Shown: positions 1 to 5,676 of the stretch, piece after piece
Numbering within the stretch: position 1 is the first letter of the stretch
How the letters are laid out: the number at the start of each line of letters is the position of its first letter
NCBI GenBank assembly: GCA_030740135.1
Contig: JASLXW010000277.1
Span: 1 to 5,676 of the forward strand
Source: Nitrospinota bacterium
Lineage (GTDB): Bacteria > UBA8248 > JACPRG01
Direction: 5' to 3'
DNA length: 5,676 bases
Position numbers and translations under genes: made by a program
Notes under the pieces: generated by a model
What the model saw: the letters and a program-made list of their open reading frames with translations, nothing else
Databases searched by the model: none
What the model was told of the DNA's origin: nothing

Positions 1-15
1 ACCCTGTGTTTTCAT

Positions 16-483
16 TTAGGTGAAACGGTGGGCATTCTGGATGGCCCGGATGATTTCCTGATAGGTGGTGCAGCGACAGATGTTCCCGGCCATGTAATCC
101 CGAATCTCGGCCTCGGAGGGCTTAGGATTCTCTTTCAAAAACCCACAGGCCATCATGATCATTCCGGGGGTGCAGAACGCACACTGAAAGGCATTGTGCG
201 CCAGAAACGACTTCTGGAGGGGATGGAGCTCCTCCGGCGATGAGATCCCCTCCAAGGTCGTGACCTCTTTGCCCTCGGCATATCGAGCAAGGGCGACGCA
301 CGACGCAATCGGCTCGCCGTTGAGCAGGACGGTGCAAGCTCCACAAGCACCCAGCCCACAGGTCTCTTTGGTTGCGATGAGACCGAGATCGTGGCGCAGG
401 ACATCCGCCAATGTCCTGTGATCGGGCACGGTAAGCTCGCAGCCCTTCCCGTTGACTGACAGTTTCAGCGGCCGGCTGCTCAT
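16..483 (-). CDS. Small [2Fe-2S] subunit of a xanthine dehydrogenase-family molybdenum hydroxylase
   Basis: This 155-residue protein is the electron-transfer subunit that carries electrons from the Mo centre to FAD. The N-terminal plant-ferredoxin-like domain (about residues 5-81) has the proximal-cluster pattern C42-x4-C47-x2-C50-x11-C62, in the context CGLGACGACTVLLNG. The C-terminal all-helical domain (about 86-153) has C101-x2-C104 and C136-x-C138 (CAFCTPG and NICRCT), the second cluster. All eight cysteine ligands are present and the length is normal for CoxS/XdhC-type subunits. No signal peptide or twin-arginine motif is seen, so it should be cytoplasmic. It is the last of three genes: its ATG overlaps the large-subunit TGA as ATGA, with AAGGAG ten bases upstream of the ATG and AGAAGG closer in, which implies translational coupling. 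The family assignment is secure. The subunit does not reveal the substrate, because CO dehydrogenase, quinoline, nicotinate and aldehyde oxidoreductases share this fold. Confidence 0.96.
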   Translation of the reverse strand: MSSRPLKLSVNGKGCELTVPDHRTLADVLRHDLGLIATKETCGLGACGACTVLLNGEPIASCVALARYAEGKEVTTLEGISSPEELHPLQKSFLAHNAFQCAFCTPGMIMMACGFLKENPKPSEAEIRDYMAGNICRCTTYQEIIRAIQNAHRFT

Positions 484-2828
484 GGAACCTTCTCTCCTTT
501 TTCCTCCTGAAGTAAACGCAAGATCATTTCCGGGGTGAACGGTATCTGGGTGGGTCTCACCCCGACAGCGTCGTAAATCGCGTTGGCAATGGCCGGAGGG
601 GTGGGGGCGATGGTCGACTCTCCCGCGCCTTTGGCCCCGTAAGGTCCGTCCTTATGGGGAACCTCCACGAAAATGGGCGTCACTTGGTCAGGTGCCTCCT
701 GGAATGACACCATCGAATAATTCAAGAGGTTCGGATTCACGGGCTGGCCGTTGTCGAATTTGAGCTCCTCATAGAAAGTCTGCCCGATTCCTTGGGCGGC
801 GGCGCCCCCAATCTGCCCCAGGCAGTGGACGGGGTGGAGAGCCCGTCCGACATCCGCTACCGGGGCGAAATTGAGAACCGTCACCTCTCCGGTTTCCGTA
901 TCCACCTCCACCTCTGCGGCGCAGGCCCCGACGAACCAGAAAACCGCCGTGATCTCGGCCTGACCCGTCTCTTTGTCGAGCTTTCCGCCTTGGGTGATGA
1001 TCGTCCCTTGACCCAGGACATTGCCCCCCTTGGTATTGAACTTCTCCCGAATCACCTCGCCGAGGTCCAGGCTCCGCTGCGGGTTTCCCTGCACCGCGAT
1101 CCGCCCATCTGCAGCCACCAGGCCCTGGGGGCTCACCTCTAGCATATCGGCAGCAAACTCGAAGAGCTGATCGCGGGCGTCAATGGCCGCCCGGCGGACG
1201 GCCTCGCCCATGTGGAAGGTGGAGCGGCTGCTGCTGGTGGTGATGTCGTACGGGGTCGAGTCGGTGTCGGGCATCGCACGGCTGATGGAGTGCAGCGGAA
1301 CGCCCAGCTCCTCGGAAACGACCTGCGACAAGACGGTATCCGCCCCCTGGCCCATCTCGATGGTGCTCGACAGGAGGGTCACCGTTCCATCCTCGTTCAC
1401 TTTGACGGACGCCGAAGAGGTCGAGGGCGTGAGGGTGCTCTTGATCATGCACGCAATGCCTTTGCCCCGGGCTTTCCCCGGCGGGGCGGGCTCACTGGGT
1501 TCTCCCCAACGGATGGCCTCCGCCGCCTTCTTCAAGCATTCCCTGAGGCCGACGCTGTGAAGCCGGGAGCCGGTGTGGTACATGGAACCCTCCTCAACGG
1601 CGTTCTTCAGTCGAATCTCCAGGGGGTCCAGCCCCAGGGCCTCTGCGATTTCATCCATTTGGCAGTCGTAGGCCAACGCCACTTTGGGGACGCCGTATCC
1701 CCGATAGGCCCCACCGGGCGGCTTGTTCGTATAGACGCAGTAAGAATCCACGTGAACGTGGGGGATGACATAGGGGCCGCCCGAGACATACCCCGCGTTC
1801 TTGACCACTCGGGGTGAAACATCCGAATAGGCCCCGGTGTCCCAGTAAATGGTGGGCTGGCGAGCGTGCAGACGGCCATCGCTCTTGACGCCGGTCTTGA
1901 GGTTGACCCACGCCCCATTCCTCGTCACCGAAAGAAAGACCTCTTCACGGGTCAGTTCGAGGCGAACAGGCCGTTGGGCCTTCTTCGCCATCATCGCGAC
2001 CAATGGTTCGATCTTGGGGTAGGTCTTGCTGCCATATCCCGAACCCAGGTGAGGCACGATGATCCGCACCTTGGTCACAGGAATTTTGAACAAGTCGGAG
2101 AGCAGGGTTCGTATGGTGAACGGGTTCTGAGTACCGTCCCACATCGTGAGTTTTCCGTGATGGTCCCACTGGGCGATGGCCACGTGCGGCTCCATGGCCA
2201 TGTGCTGGCTAATGGGCGTGTAATGGTTGCTCTCGAAGATGTGATCCGATTCCCGAAACCCCTGTTCGATATCTCCATGACGCAGCTTGAAATGGTTGCA
2301 GATGTTCGTTTCCGGACGGAGGTTCAGACTCGCCAGGTCCTTGAAGCTTTTGTCCGGCATCCGCATCTCGTCGTGGAGAATCGGCGCGCCTTCGGCGGCA
2401 GCCTCGCGGCTATCGAAGACGGCGGGGAGTTCCTCGTACTCGACCTCAATCAGCTCCAAGGCCTCTTCGGCCGTTTCCACGTCCCTTGCCGCCACAGCCG
2501 CCACCGGGTCTCCCACGTAGCGCACCTTGTCAGTGGCCACGATGGTCTGGTCCAGCATGGCGGTTCCATAGTAAAGGTTGACGTCGTCGCGGCCGATCAG
2601 GTCATCCCGCGTCAGGATGGCGACCACTCCCGGGAGCCGCTCGGCGCGCGAAGCGTCCACTTTCAGGAGCCGGGCGTGAGGGAAATGGCTTCGCAGCACC
2701 TTCGCGTGAATCATGCCGGCCACTTGGACGTTGATGGAATAGGGGCTGAGACCCCGGACCTTCTCGACCCCGTCCAACCGTGGCGGCGAGGTCCCTATGA
2801 CCGATAATCCCTGGTTTCCGTTTCCCAC
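480..2828 (-). CDS. Large molybdopterin-binding catalytic subunit, xanthine dehydrogenase family (substrate unknown)
   Basis: This is the catalytic subunit that binds molybdopterin (usually the cytosine dinucleotide form in bacterial three-subunit enzymes) and hydroxylates or oxidises the substrate. From the preferred GTG it is 782 residues, normal for the family. An N-terminal hammerhead domain (about 15-136, with VRYVGDPVAAVAA near 102-114) is followed by two Mo-cofactor domains. Visible motifs are TQN at 233-235 (Gln234, equivalent to the conserved Mo-site Gln), GSGYGSK at 262-268 in place of the usual GGGFGGK, AYRGYG at 374-379, EMGQGAD at 491-497, TSSSRSTFHMG near 531-541, and GAKGAGE ending in Glu737, the expected catalytic base. 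There is no AYxCSFR loop, so it is not form I CO dehydrogenase. A longer frame opens at ATG 2879 and would add 17 residues overlapping the FAD gene. GTG 2828 is preferred because it has AGGAG seven bases upstream and the added residues are unlike the family. It is the middle gene of the operon and ends in a 4-base overlap with the small subunit. No export signal is seen. Family is certain; substrate is unassigned. Confidence 0.95.
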   Translation of the reverse strand: MGNGNQGLSVIGTSPPRLDGVEKVRGLSPYSINVQVAGMIHAKVLRSHFPHARLLKVDASRAERLPGVVAILTRDDLIGRDDVNLYYGTAMLDQTIVATDKVRYVGDPVAAVAARDVETAEEALELIEVEYEELPAVFDSREAAAEGAPILHDEMRMPDKSFKDLASLNLRPETNICNHFKLRHGDIEQGFRESDHIFESNHYTPISQHMAMEPHVAIAQWDHHGKLTMWDGTQNPFTIRTLLSDLFKIPVTKVRIIVPHLGSGYGSKTYPKIEPLVAMMAKKAQRPVRLELTREEVFLSVTRNGAWVNLKTGVKSDGRLHARQPTIYWDTGAYSDVSPRVVKNAGYVSGGPYVIPHVHVDSYCVYTNKPPGGAYRGYGVPKVALAYDCQMDEIAEALGLDPLEIRLKNAVEEGSMYHTGSRLHSVGLRECLKKAAEAIRWGEPSEPAPPGKARGKGIACMIKSTLTPSTSSASVKVNEDGTVTLLSSTIEMGQGADTVLSQVVSEELGVPLHSISRAMPDTDSTPYDITTSSSRSTFHMGEAVRRAAIDARDQLFEFAADMLEVSPQGLVAADGRIAVQGNPQRSLDLGEVIREKFNTKGGNVLGQGTIITQGGKLDKETGQAEITAVFWFVGACAAEVEVDTETGEVTVLNFAPVADVGRALHPVHCLGQIGGAAAQGIGQTFYEELKFDNGQPVNPNLLNYSMVSFQEAPDQVTPIFVEVPHKDGPYGAKGAGESTIAPTPPAIANAIYDAVGVRPTQIPFTPEMILRLLQEEKGEKVP

Positions 2829-2835
2829 GGCCCGT

Positions 2836-2840
2836 CTCCT
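2836..2840 (-). promoter_or_regulatory. Shine-Dalgarno (AGGAG) that decides a GTG start for the large subunit
   Basis: On the minus strand the sequence reads TAGGAG-ACGGGCC-GTG. The TAG is the stop of the FAD subunit, and its last two bases begin the AGGAG. Seven bases separate AGGAG from the GTG at 2828-2826. No comparable site precedes the alternative ATG at 2879, where only a weak AAGG is seen. The layout suggests that a ribosome ending the FAD subunit re-initiates on the large subunit. Confidence 0.75.
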
Positions 2841-3711
2841 ATTGCGCCGTCCAGATCCGCTCCAAGGCGCGGCGGACATAGACCTTGATCAACTCTTTCT
2901 TGTACCAGGGCGAGGCCCGGCCATCGTCGATGGGCTCCACCTGGGAAGTGACGTATTCGCCGACCTCCCGAAAGAGGCCGGGCCCGCCTGATTTTCCGGC
3001 AGTCAGATCGCTCACCCCCGGGATCTCTCGGGCCGTGGATTCCACCGACCCCACGACGATTCGGACATCCTTCATTTGACCCTCTTCGCCCGCTTGGCCG
3101 AAAGCGGCGACGCCCAAGGCGGGCCAGTCGGTGGACGTTGACGTTGCGTGTTTGAGATAGGTCGCTCGAAGGCCTTCCGGTATCTCTGGAACGATGATTT
3201 CCGCGAGCAGCTCGCCGGGCCGCAAAGCCGTCTCCATGTAATCCACGAAGAACTGGTCCATCGGAATTGTCCGCTCACTGGACACATCGCCCGGCCCAAT
3301 GCAGTGAATGGATGCCCCCAGGCCCACTAAGACCGGAGCCGGGTCCGAATGGGGATCTCCGTGGCTGAGTTCTCCGCCGATCGTTCCCATATTGCGGATG
3401 CGGACGTTCGCCACGTGGTGCTCCGTCTCCGCGAAGACAGAAAATTTTTCCTGAACAACGGGAGAGGTCTCAATGGCCCGATGCGTGACCAGCGCCCCAA
3501 TGCGCAGCCTTGTCCCATTTTCAGAGGATAAGCTCCGCAGCTCGTCCAGCTTTCTCAGGCTGATGATTCGCTTGGGCCGGGCAATACGCTGTTTGATCAG
3601 GATCATGAGGGCGACGCCACCTGCCATGATGGGAACATCTTCCCCCTCCCGGGCCATCAGGGCCAAGGCTTCTTCGAGGGATTCCGGTTCCAACAATTCA
3701 AATCGAGACAT
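2839..3711 (-). CDS. Medium FAD-binding subunit of the same molybdenum hydroxylase
   Basis: This 290-residue subunit takes electrons from the [2Fe-2S] subunit onto FAD and passes them to the final acceptor. It has the CoxM/XdhB-like FAD_binding_5 layout. The first pyrophosphate-binding loop is AGGVAL at 30-35, and the second is RNMGTIGGELSHGDPHSD at 106-123, with the conserved TIGG. The C-terminal CO_deh_flav_C-like region (about 180-288) includes RIVVGSVESTAREI. In the first loop, Val33 stands where Thr or Ser is common. The only cysteine is C137, so the extra [4Fe-4S] insertion of 4-hydroxybenzoyl-CoA reductase beta subunits is absent. The start is ATG 3711 with GAGGA (plus-strand tcctc at 3717-3721) five bases upstream. 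It is the first gene of the operon, faces away from the AraC-family regulator, and its TAG stop overlaps the ribosome binding site of the large subunit. Gene order is FAD, Mo, FeS, which differs from the coxMSL order of CO dehydrogenase. Confidence 0.95.
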   Translation of the reverse strand: MSRFELLEPESLEEALALMAREGEDVPIMAGGVALMILIKQRIARPKRIISLRKLDELRSLSSENGTRLRIGALVTHRAIETSPVVQEKFSVFAETEHHVANVRIRNMGTIGGELSHGDPHSDPAPVLVGLGASIHCIGPGDVSSERTIPMDQFFVDYMETALRPGELLAEIIVPEIPEGLRATYLKHATSTSTDWPALGVAAFGQAGEEGQMKDVRIVVGSVESTAREIPGVSDLTAGKSGGPGLFREVGEYVTSQVEPIDDGRASPWYKKELIKVYVRRALERIWTAQ

Positions 3712-3799
3712 GCGATTCCTCGGATTTATGATTTGGACTGTTTGGAAGCGCGCTGGGCGGCCAGACCTCTCCGCGTGGTAGACGACCTGATGTGTTTAT

Positions 3800-3828
3800 G
3801 TTATACGGGGAAATCATCCCTTAGCTAT
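3800..3828 (-). promoter_or_regulatory. Candidate promoter for the hydroxylase operon, good -10 and poor -35
   Basis: Reading the minus strand, TATAAC at 3805-3800 differs from the sigma-70 -10 consensus at one base. The hexamer 17 bases upstream (3828-3823, ATAGCT) has little resemblance to TTGACA. A good -10 with a poor -35 is usual where an activator such as an AraC-family protein recruits polymerase. Transcription would start near 3793, leaving about 80 bases of leader before the FAD-subunit ATG. The spacer contains a small inverted repeat, GGGA-AATCA-TCCC (3808-3820). This is inferred from a single hexamer match. Confidence 0.35.
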
Positions 3829-3857
3829 GGATAGTAGTACCGGGGGGTTGTCTCTGC

Positions 3858-3892
3858 TATCCGCTCAGTGACGGGATTATCCGCATTGTGAC
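3858..3892 (+). promoter_or_regulatory. Tandem direct repeat TATCCGC-N3-GTGAC, probable AraC-family operator
   Basis: Two copies of TATCCGCNNNGTGAC lie at 3858-3872 and 3878-3892. They match at all 12 defined positions and are spaced exactly 20 bp, close to two helical turns. AraC-family dimers typically bind two half-sites in direct orientation with a spacing near 21 bp, so this is what one would expect between a divergent regulator and its target operon. The repeat ends 51 bases before the regulator ATG. It lies about 30 bp upstream of the -35 position of the candidate operon promoter, so it could serve activation of the operon, autoregulation, or both. The repeat is directly visible; the protein that binds it is inferred. 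Confidence 0.6.
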
Positions 3893-3943
3893 AATCGCTG
3901 GGCAAAAAGATGAGGGGCTAGGCTCAGAAGGGGGAACAGGGCC

Positions 3944-5047
3944 ATGACGAGGCGAGGCATGGCCGACGGCGCTTCGTTGCGGTCGGCCGGAAAGAGCCGC
4001 CGCGGGGATGCTGGGACGCGCTGCGAGTATCCACTCGCCCGTTTCCGCGTGATAGAGACGTCAAACGTGGAAGACGCGCTCGCGGCTGCTACGGAGGTCT
4101 ATGGCGACCACCGAATTGAACTACTGGGTCCCGCTGATTCATTCAAATTCCGCCTCTGCAACGCTCGGCTGTCGAAGACAGCGGTCACCTACAAGTCTTA
4201 TGGGGTGGATACATTTGCTGATCCCGGAGAACCGAAAAAATTCTTTCTGCTGCACCTCGCTCTCACGGGGGTAACCGAGCACGTTATCGGTAGCGAGGTT
4301 TGCGAGGTCACGCCAAGTGTGGGCATGGTCACTTCGCCAACACGGTTGGCCCAGGGACGTTGGGGAGCCACGTGCGGTCAGGTCATGGTGAAAATCGAAC
4401 GGAATGCACTGGAAAATCATCTATCCGCGTTGACCGGTGTGCCTGTCGCCACGCCCGTTGTTTTTGAGCCACGTGTGGAGACCCACTTGGGATTTGGCGC
4501 GCGCTACAAGCGGCTGATCGACTTCCTGGTGACCGAACTGGATGCCGGCGACTTCCTCCAGGACTCGCCCCTACTCGTGAGCAACCTGGAAGAGACGCTG
4601 ATGACCGCCCTGCTGGTCGGTCAACCCCACAACCAATCGGCACGCTTCGAGCGCCGACCACCGGCAGCGGCGCCGGCATCTGTCAAGCAAGTGGAAGAGT
4701 ACATTCGCGAACACACGGCGGAGCCGATCACTGTGGATGGCCTCATGCTCCTGACCGGCGTCAGCGGAAGATCTCTATTCCGTGCCTTCAAGAAATACCG
4801 GGGCTATTCGCCAATGGCCTTCCTTCGAGCGACGCGACTGCAGCGGGTACGTGAAACTCTCCTCGCGGGTGACGCCAATATGACGGTCACGGACGCCGCA
4901 CTAGACTGGGGGTTTTCTCACTTCAGCCGGTTCAGCGCCGAATATGCTAGGCAGTTTGGCGAGAAGCCCTCGGATACGCTGAGAAAGGCGAGGGGGTTTT
5001 CGGGAAAATTCCGGCCTGACGCCGCAAACGGGCCCACGCGAGAGTGA
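3944..5047 (+). CDS. AraC-family transcriptional regulator, probable regulator of the hydroxylase operon
   Basis: This 367-residue cytoplasmic DNA-binding protein has two parts. Residues about 33-225 resemble the AraC_binding_2 sensor domain: RFRVIETSNVEDA, then PSVGMVTSPTRLAQGRW near 124-140, then VMVKIERNALENHLSALTGVP near 147-167. Residues about 246-348 form the paired helix-turn-helix domain. The first HTH lies around 262-285 (ITVDGLMLLTGVSGRSLFRAF). The second lies around 314-340 with the AraC signature GFSHFSRFSAEYARQFGEKPSDTLR. The start is uncertain. ATG 3944 has a purine-rich AAGGGGG about nine bases upstream, but ATG 3959 (residue 6) and a TTG at 3977 are possible, and the basic first 30 residues are not recognisable as part of the domain. 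Divergent placement 232 bp from the hydroxylase operon and the direct repeat between them suggest that it controls that operon. The ligand is unknown; regulators of this class often govern catabolic operons. Confidence 0.93.
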   Translation: MTRRGMADGASLRSAGKSRRGDAGTRCEYPLARFRVIETSNVEDALAAATEVYGDHRIELLGPADSFKFRLCNARLSKTAVTYKSYGVDTFADPGEPKKFFLLHLALTGVTEHVIGSEVCEVTPSVGMVTSPTRLAQGRWGATCGQVMVKIERNALENHLSALTGVPVATPVVFEPRVETHLGFGARYKRLIDFLVTELDAGDFLQDSPLLVSNLEETLMTALLVGQPHNQSARFERRPPAAAPASVKQVEEYIREHTAEPITVDGLMLLTGVSGRSLFRAFKKYRGYSPMAFLRATRLQRVRETLLAGDANMTVTDAALDWGFSHFSRFSAEYARQFGEKPSDTLRKARGFSGKFRPDAANGPTRE

Positions 5048-5062
5048 CGAAGCGAGCGTGGG
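5033..5062 (+). terminator. Hairpin spanning the regulator stop codon, weak terminator candidate
   Basis: CCCACGC (5033-5039) and GCGTGGG (5056-5062) form a perfect 7-bp G+C-rich stem around a 16-base loop that contains the TGA stop. Two G-T wobble pairs could extend the base. Only TT follows, with no T-tract, so this is not a standard intrinsic terminator. Confidence 0.3.
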
Positions 5063-5087
5063 TTCCGAACGGAAAACCGCCTAGTGA

Positions 5088-5119
5088 GGGAGTGGAACTC
5101 CCACAATAAAAACATTGTG
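5088..5119. terminator. Two abutting small hairpins downstream of the regulator
   Basis: GGGAGT-GGA-ACTCCC (5088-5102) is a perfect 6-bp stem with a 3-base loop. It is followed directly by CACAAT-AAAAAC-ATTGTG (5102-5119), a 6-bp A+T-rich stem with a 6-base loop that shares base 5102. A third, bulged pairing (GGTTCC at 5061-5066 with GGAAAACC at 5071-5078) precedes them. They may end regulator transcription, but neither is followed by a T-run. Confidence 0.3.
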
Positions 5120-5676
5120 TTACAAAGAATATTCCCTCGTGAGAAATGAGGAAATCTAACCAGCACGCAGGCAAAAATCCTCCGTCCAGAACCGTTCAAG
5201 TGAGGTACGTGTCGCTCCTCCGGCACCAGAAACTCGATCCATGGGGGCGGGATTTCCTCTCTATGCCACTTTAGCGAATCCCCGGATATCAAAGAGAGAG
5301 AACCTTTCTACCAGCGTTCGGTTCCCCCTGGGGACGCCATCTTATGGTCGGTTGCTCCTACAGCTTCCGGCCGAAATTCGACTGTTAATCCGCGTTTCCA
5401 TTTCTTTCCACTTTGCTTCTGGCCTGGCTGGATTCCGCCGAAAAGATTACAAACAAGAGATCTTCTCTTCTCAGTCTCCACCAAACCGGGTCAACTCCAG
5501 TCTTGTCAGAAGCATGAATCGGCAGGTCATCTGGGAAATCCCGGTTCTCTGTGGTAAAAGAAAATATCCGCTTTTCAAGAATGACCCTTGGGAACCATTC
5601 GAGATATTGTCAAATGTTGTGGACGGGCGCATGATCAGGCGGCGTCCTTCCGCTGTGTTTGATTGATGTACTCCTC
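5120..5676. other. Gene-free stretch with lower G+C and no recognised element
   Basis: I see no supported gene, tRNA, rRNA or CRISPR-like repeat here. The longest plus-strand frame (5241-5666, 141 codons) lacks a ribosome binding site, shows no third-position G+C preference such as the other genes have, and has no recognisable domain. A minus-strand frame overlapping the regulator end (4918-5292) is equally unconvincing. The composition is clearly more A+T-rich than the operon. Small palindromes occur, for example GAATATTC at 5127-5134 and TCCCC-CT-GGGGA near 5325-5336. The stretch could be a spacer, a decayed gene or the remnant of a mobile element. Confidence 0.5.
5635..5676 (-). CDS. Possible C-terminal end of a neighbouring gene entering from the right edge
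   Basis: Reading the minus strand from the last base, one frame is open for 13 codons (EEYINQTQRKDAA) and then meets TGA at 5637-5635. The hydrophilic, charged tail would suit a protein C-terminus, and a gene convergent with the regulator would explain the hairpins between them. With so few codons this cannot be told from chance, and no family can be named. A second minus-strand frame is also open from the edge for longer. Confidence 0.15.
   Translation of the reverse strand, partial: EEYINQTQRKDAA

Noticed and set aside
1866..2807. A 313-codon plus-strand open frame antisense to the large-subunit gene
   Set aside because: It lies wholly inside a confidently identified gene, has no recognisable domain, and is the sort of frame that G+C-rich coding DNA produces on its opposite strand.
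480..2828. Calling the enzyme an aerobic CO dehydrogenase (CoxL)
   Set aside because: The form I loop AYxCSFR is absent, AYRGYG occupies that place, and the gene order is FAD-Mo-FeS rather than coxMSL.
4918..5292. A 124-codon minus-strand frame overlapping the regulator 3' end
   Set aside because: It is antisense to the conserved helix-turn-helix region for much of its length and shows no family features.
5474..5497. A possible IS3-type terminal inverted repeat
   Set aside because: The resemblance is from memory and partial. No transposase fragment lies on either side and no second copy exists in the window, so it is not annotated as a mobile element.
5565..5571. A further TATCCGC as a distal operator
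   Set aside because: It is not followed by GTGAC and has no tandem partner; a single 7-base match is expected by chance at this length.
5241..5666. A 141-codon plus-strand frame as a hypothetical gene
   Set aside because: It has no Shine-Dalgarno before the ATG, no third-position G+C preference and no recognisable motif; another open frame overlaps its start on the other strand.

Overview
The window carries one coherent module: a three-gene operon for a molybdenum hydroxylase of the xanthine dehydrogenase / CO dehydrogenase superfamily on the minus strand, and a divergently transcribed AraC-family regulator on the plus strand. The coding DNA is G+C-rich with tightly packed, translationally coupled genes. 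This suggests an environmental, probably aerobic or facultative bacterium of a proteobacterial or similar soil/sediment lineage; the sequence alone does not fix the phylum.

Layout. Positions 16-3711 (minus strand, transcribed right to left) encode the FAD subunit (2839-3711), then the molybdopterin catalytic subunit (480-2828, GTG start preferred), then the small two-[2Fe-2S] subunit (16-483). The junctions are very tight: the FAD-subunit stop overlaps the Shine-Dalgarno of the large subunit, and the large-subunit stop overlaps the small-subunit ATG in an ATGA. Positions 3712-3943 are a 232-bp divergent promoter region. It holds a 20-bp-period direct repeat (TATCCGC-N3-GTGAC twice), which looks like an AraC-type operator, and a possible activator-dependent promoter facing the operon. 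Positions 3944-5047 encode the AraC-family regulator. Positions 5048-5676 hold small hairpins close to the regulator stop, then about 550 bp without a convincing gene and with visibly lower G+C. A minus-strand frame open to the right edge could be the last codons of a neighbouring gene.

How it works together (inference). The enzyme would hydroxylate or oxidise a small organic substrate at a Mo-cofactor in the large subunit. Electrons would pass through the two [2Fe-2S] clusters of the small subunit to FAD in the medium subunit and then to NAD+ or another acceptor. The regulator probably senses the substrate or a product and acts at the direct repeat. The substrate cannot be named. The CoxL active-site motif is absent, the extra [4Fe-4S] insert of 4-hydroxybenzoyl-CoA reductase is absent, and both purine-contacting residues of xanthine dehydrogenase appear to be replaced. 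No cofactor-maturation genes (XdhC/CoxF, CoxD, CoxE types) lie within the window; they could lie past the left edge.
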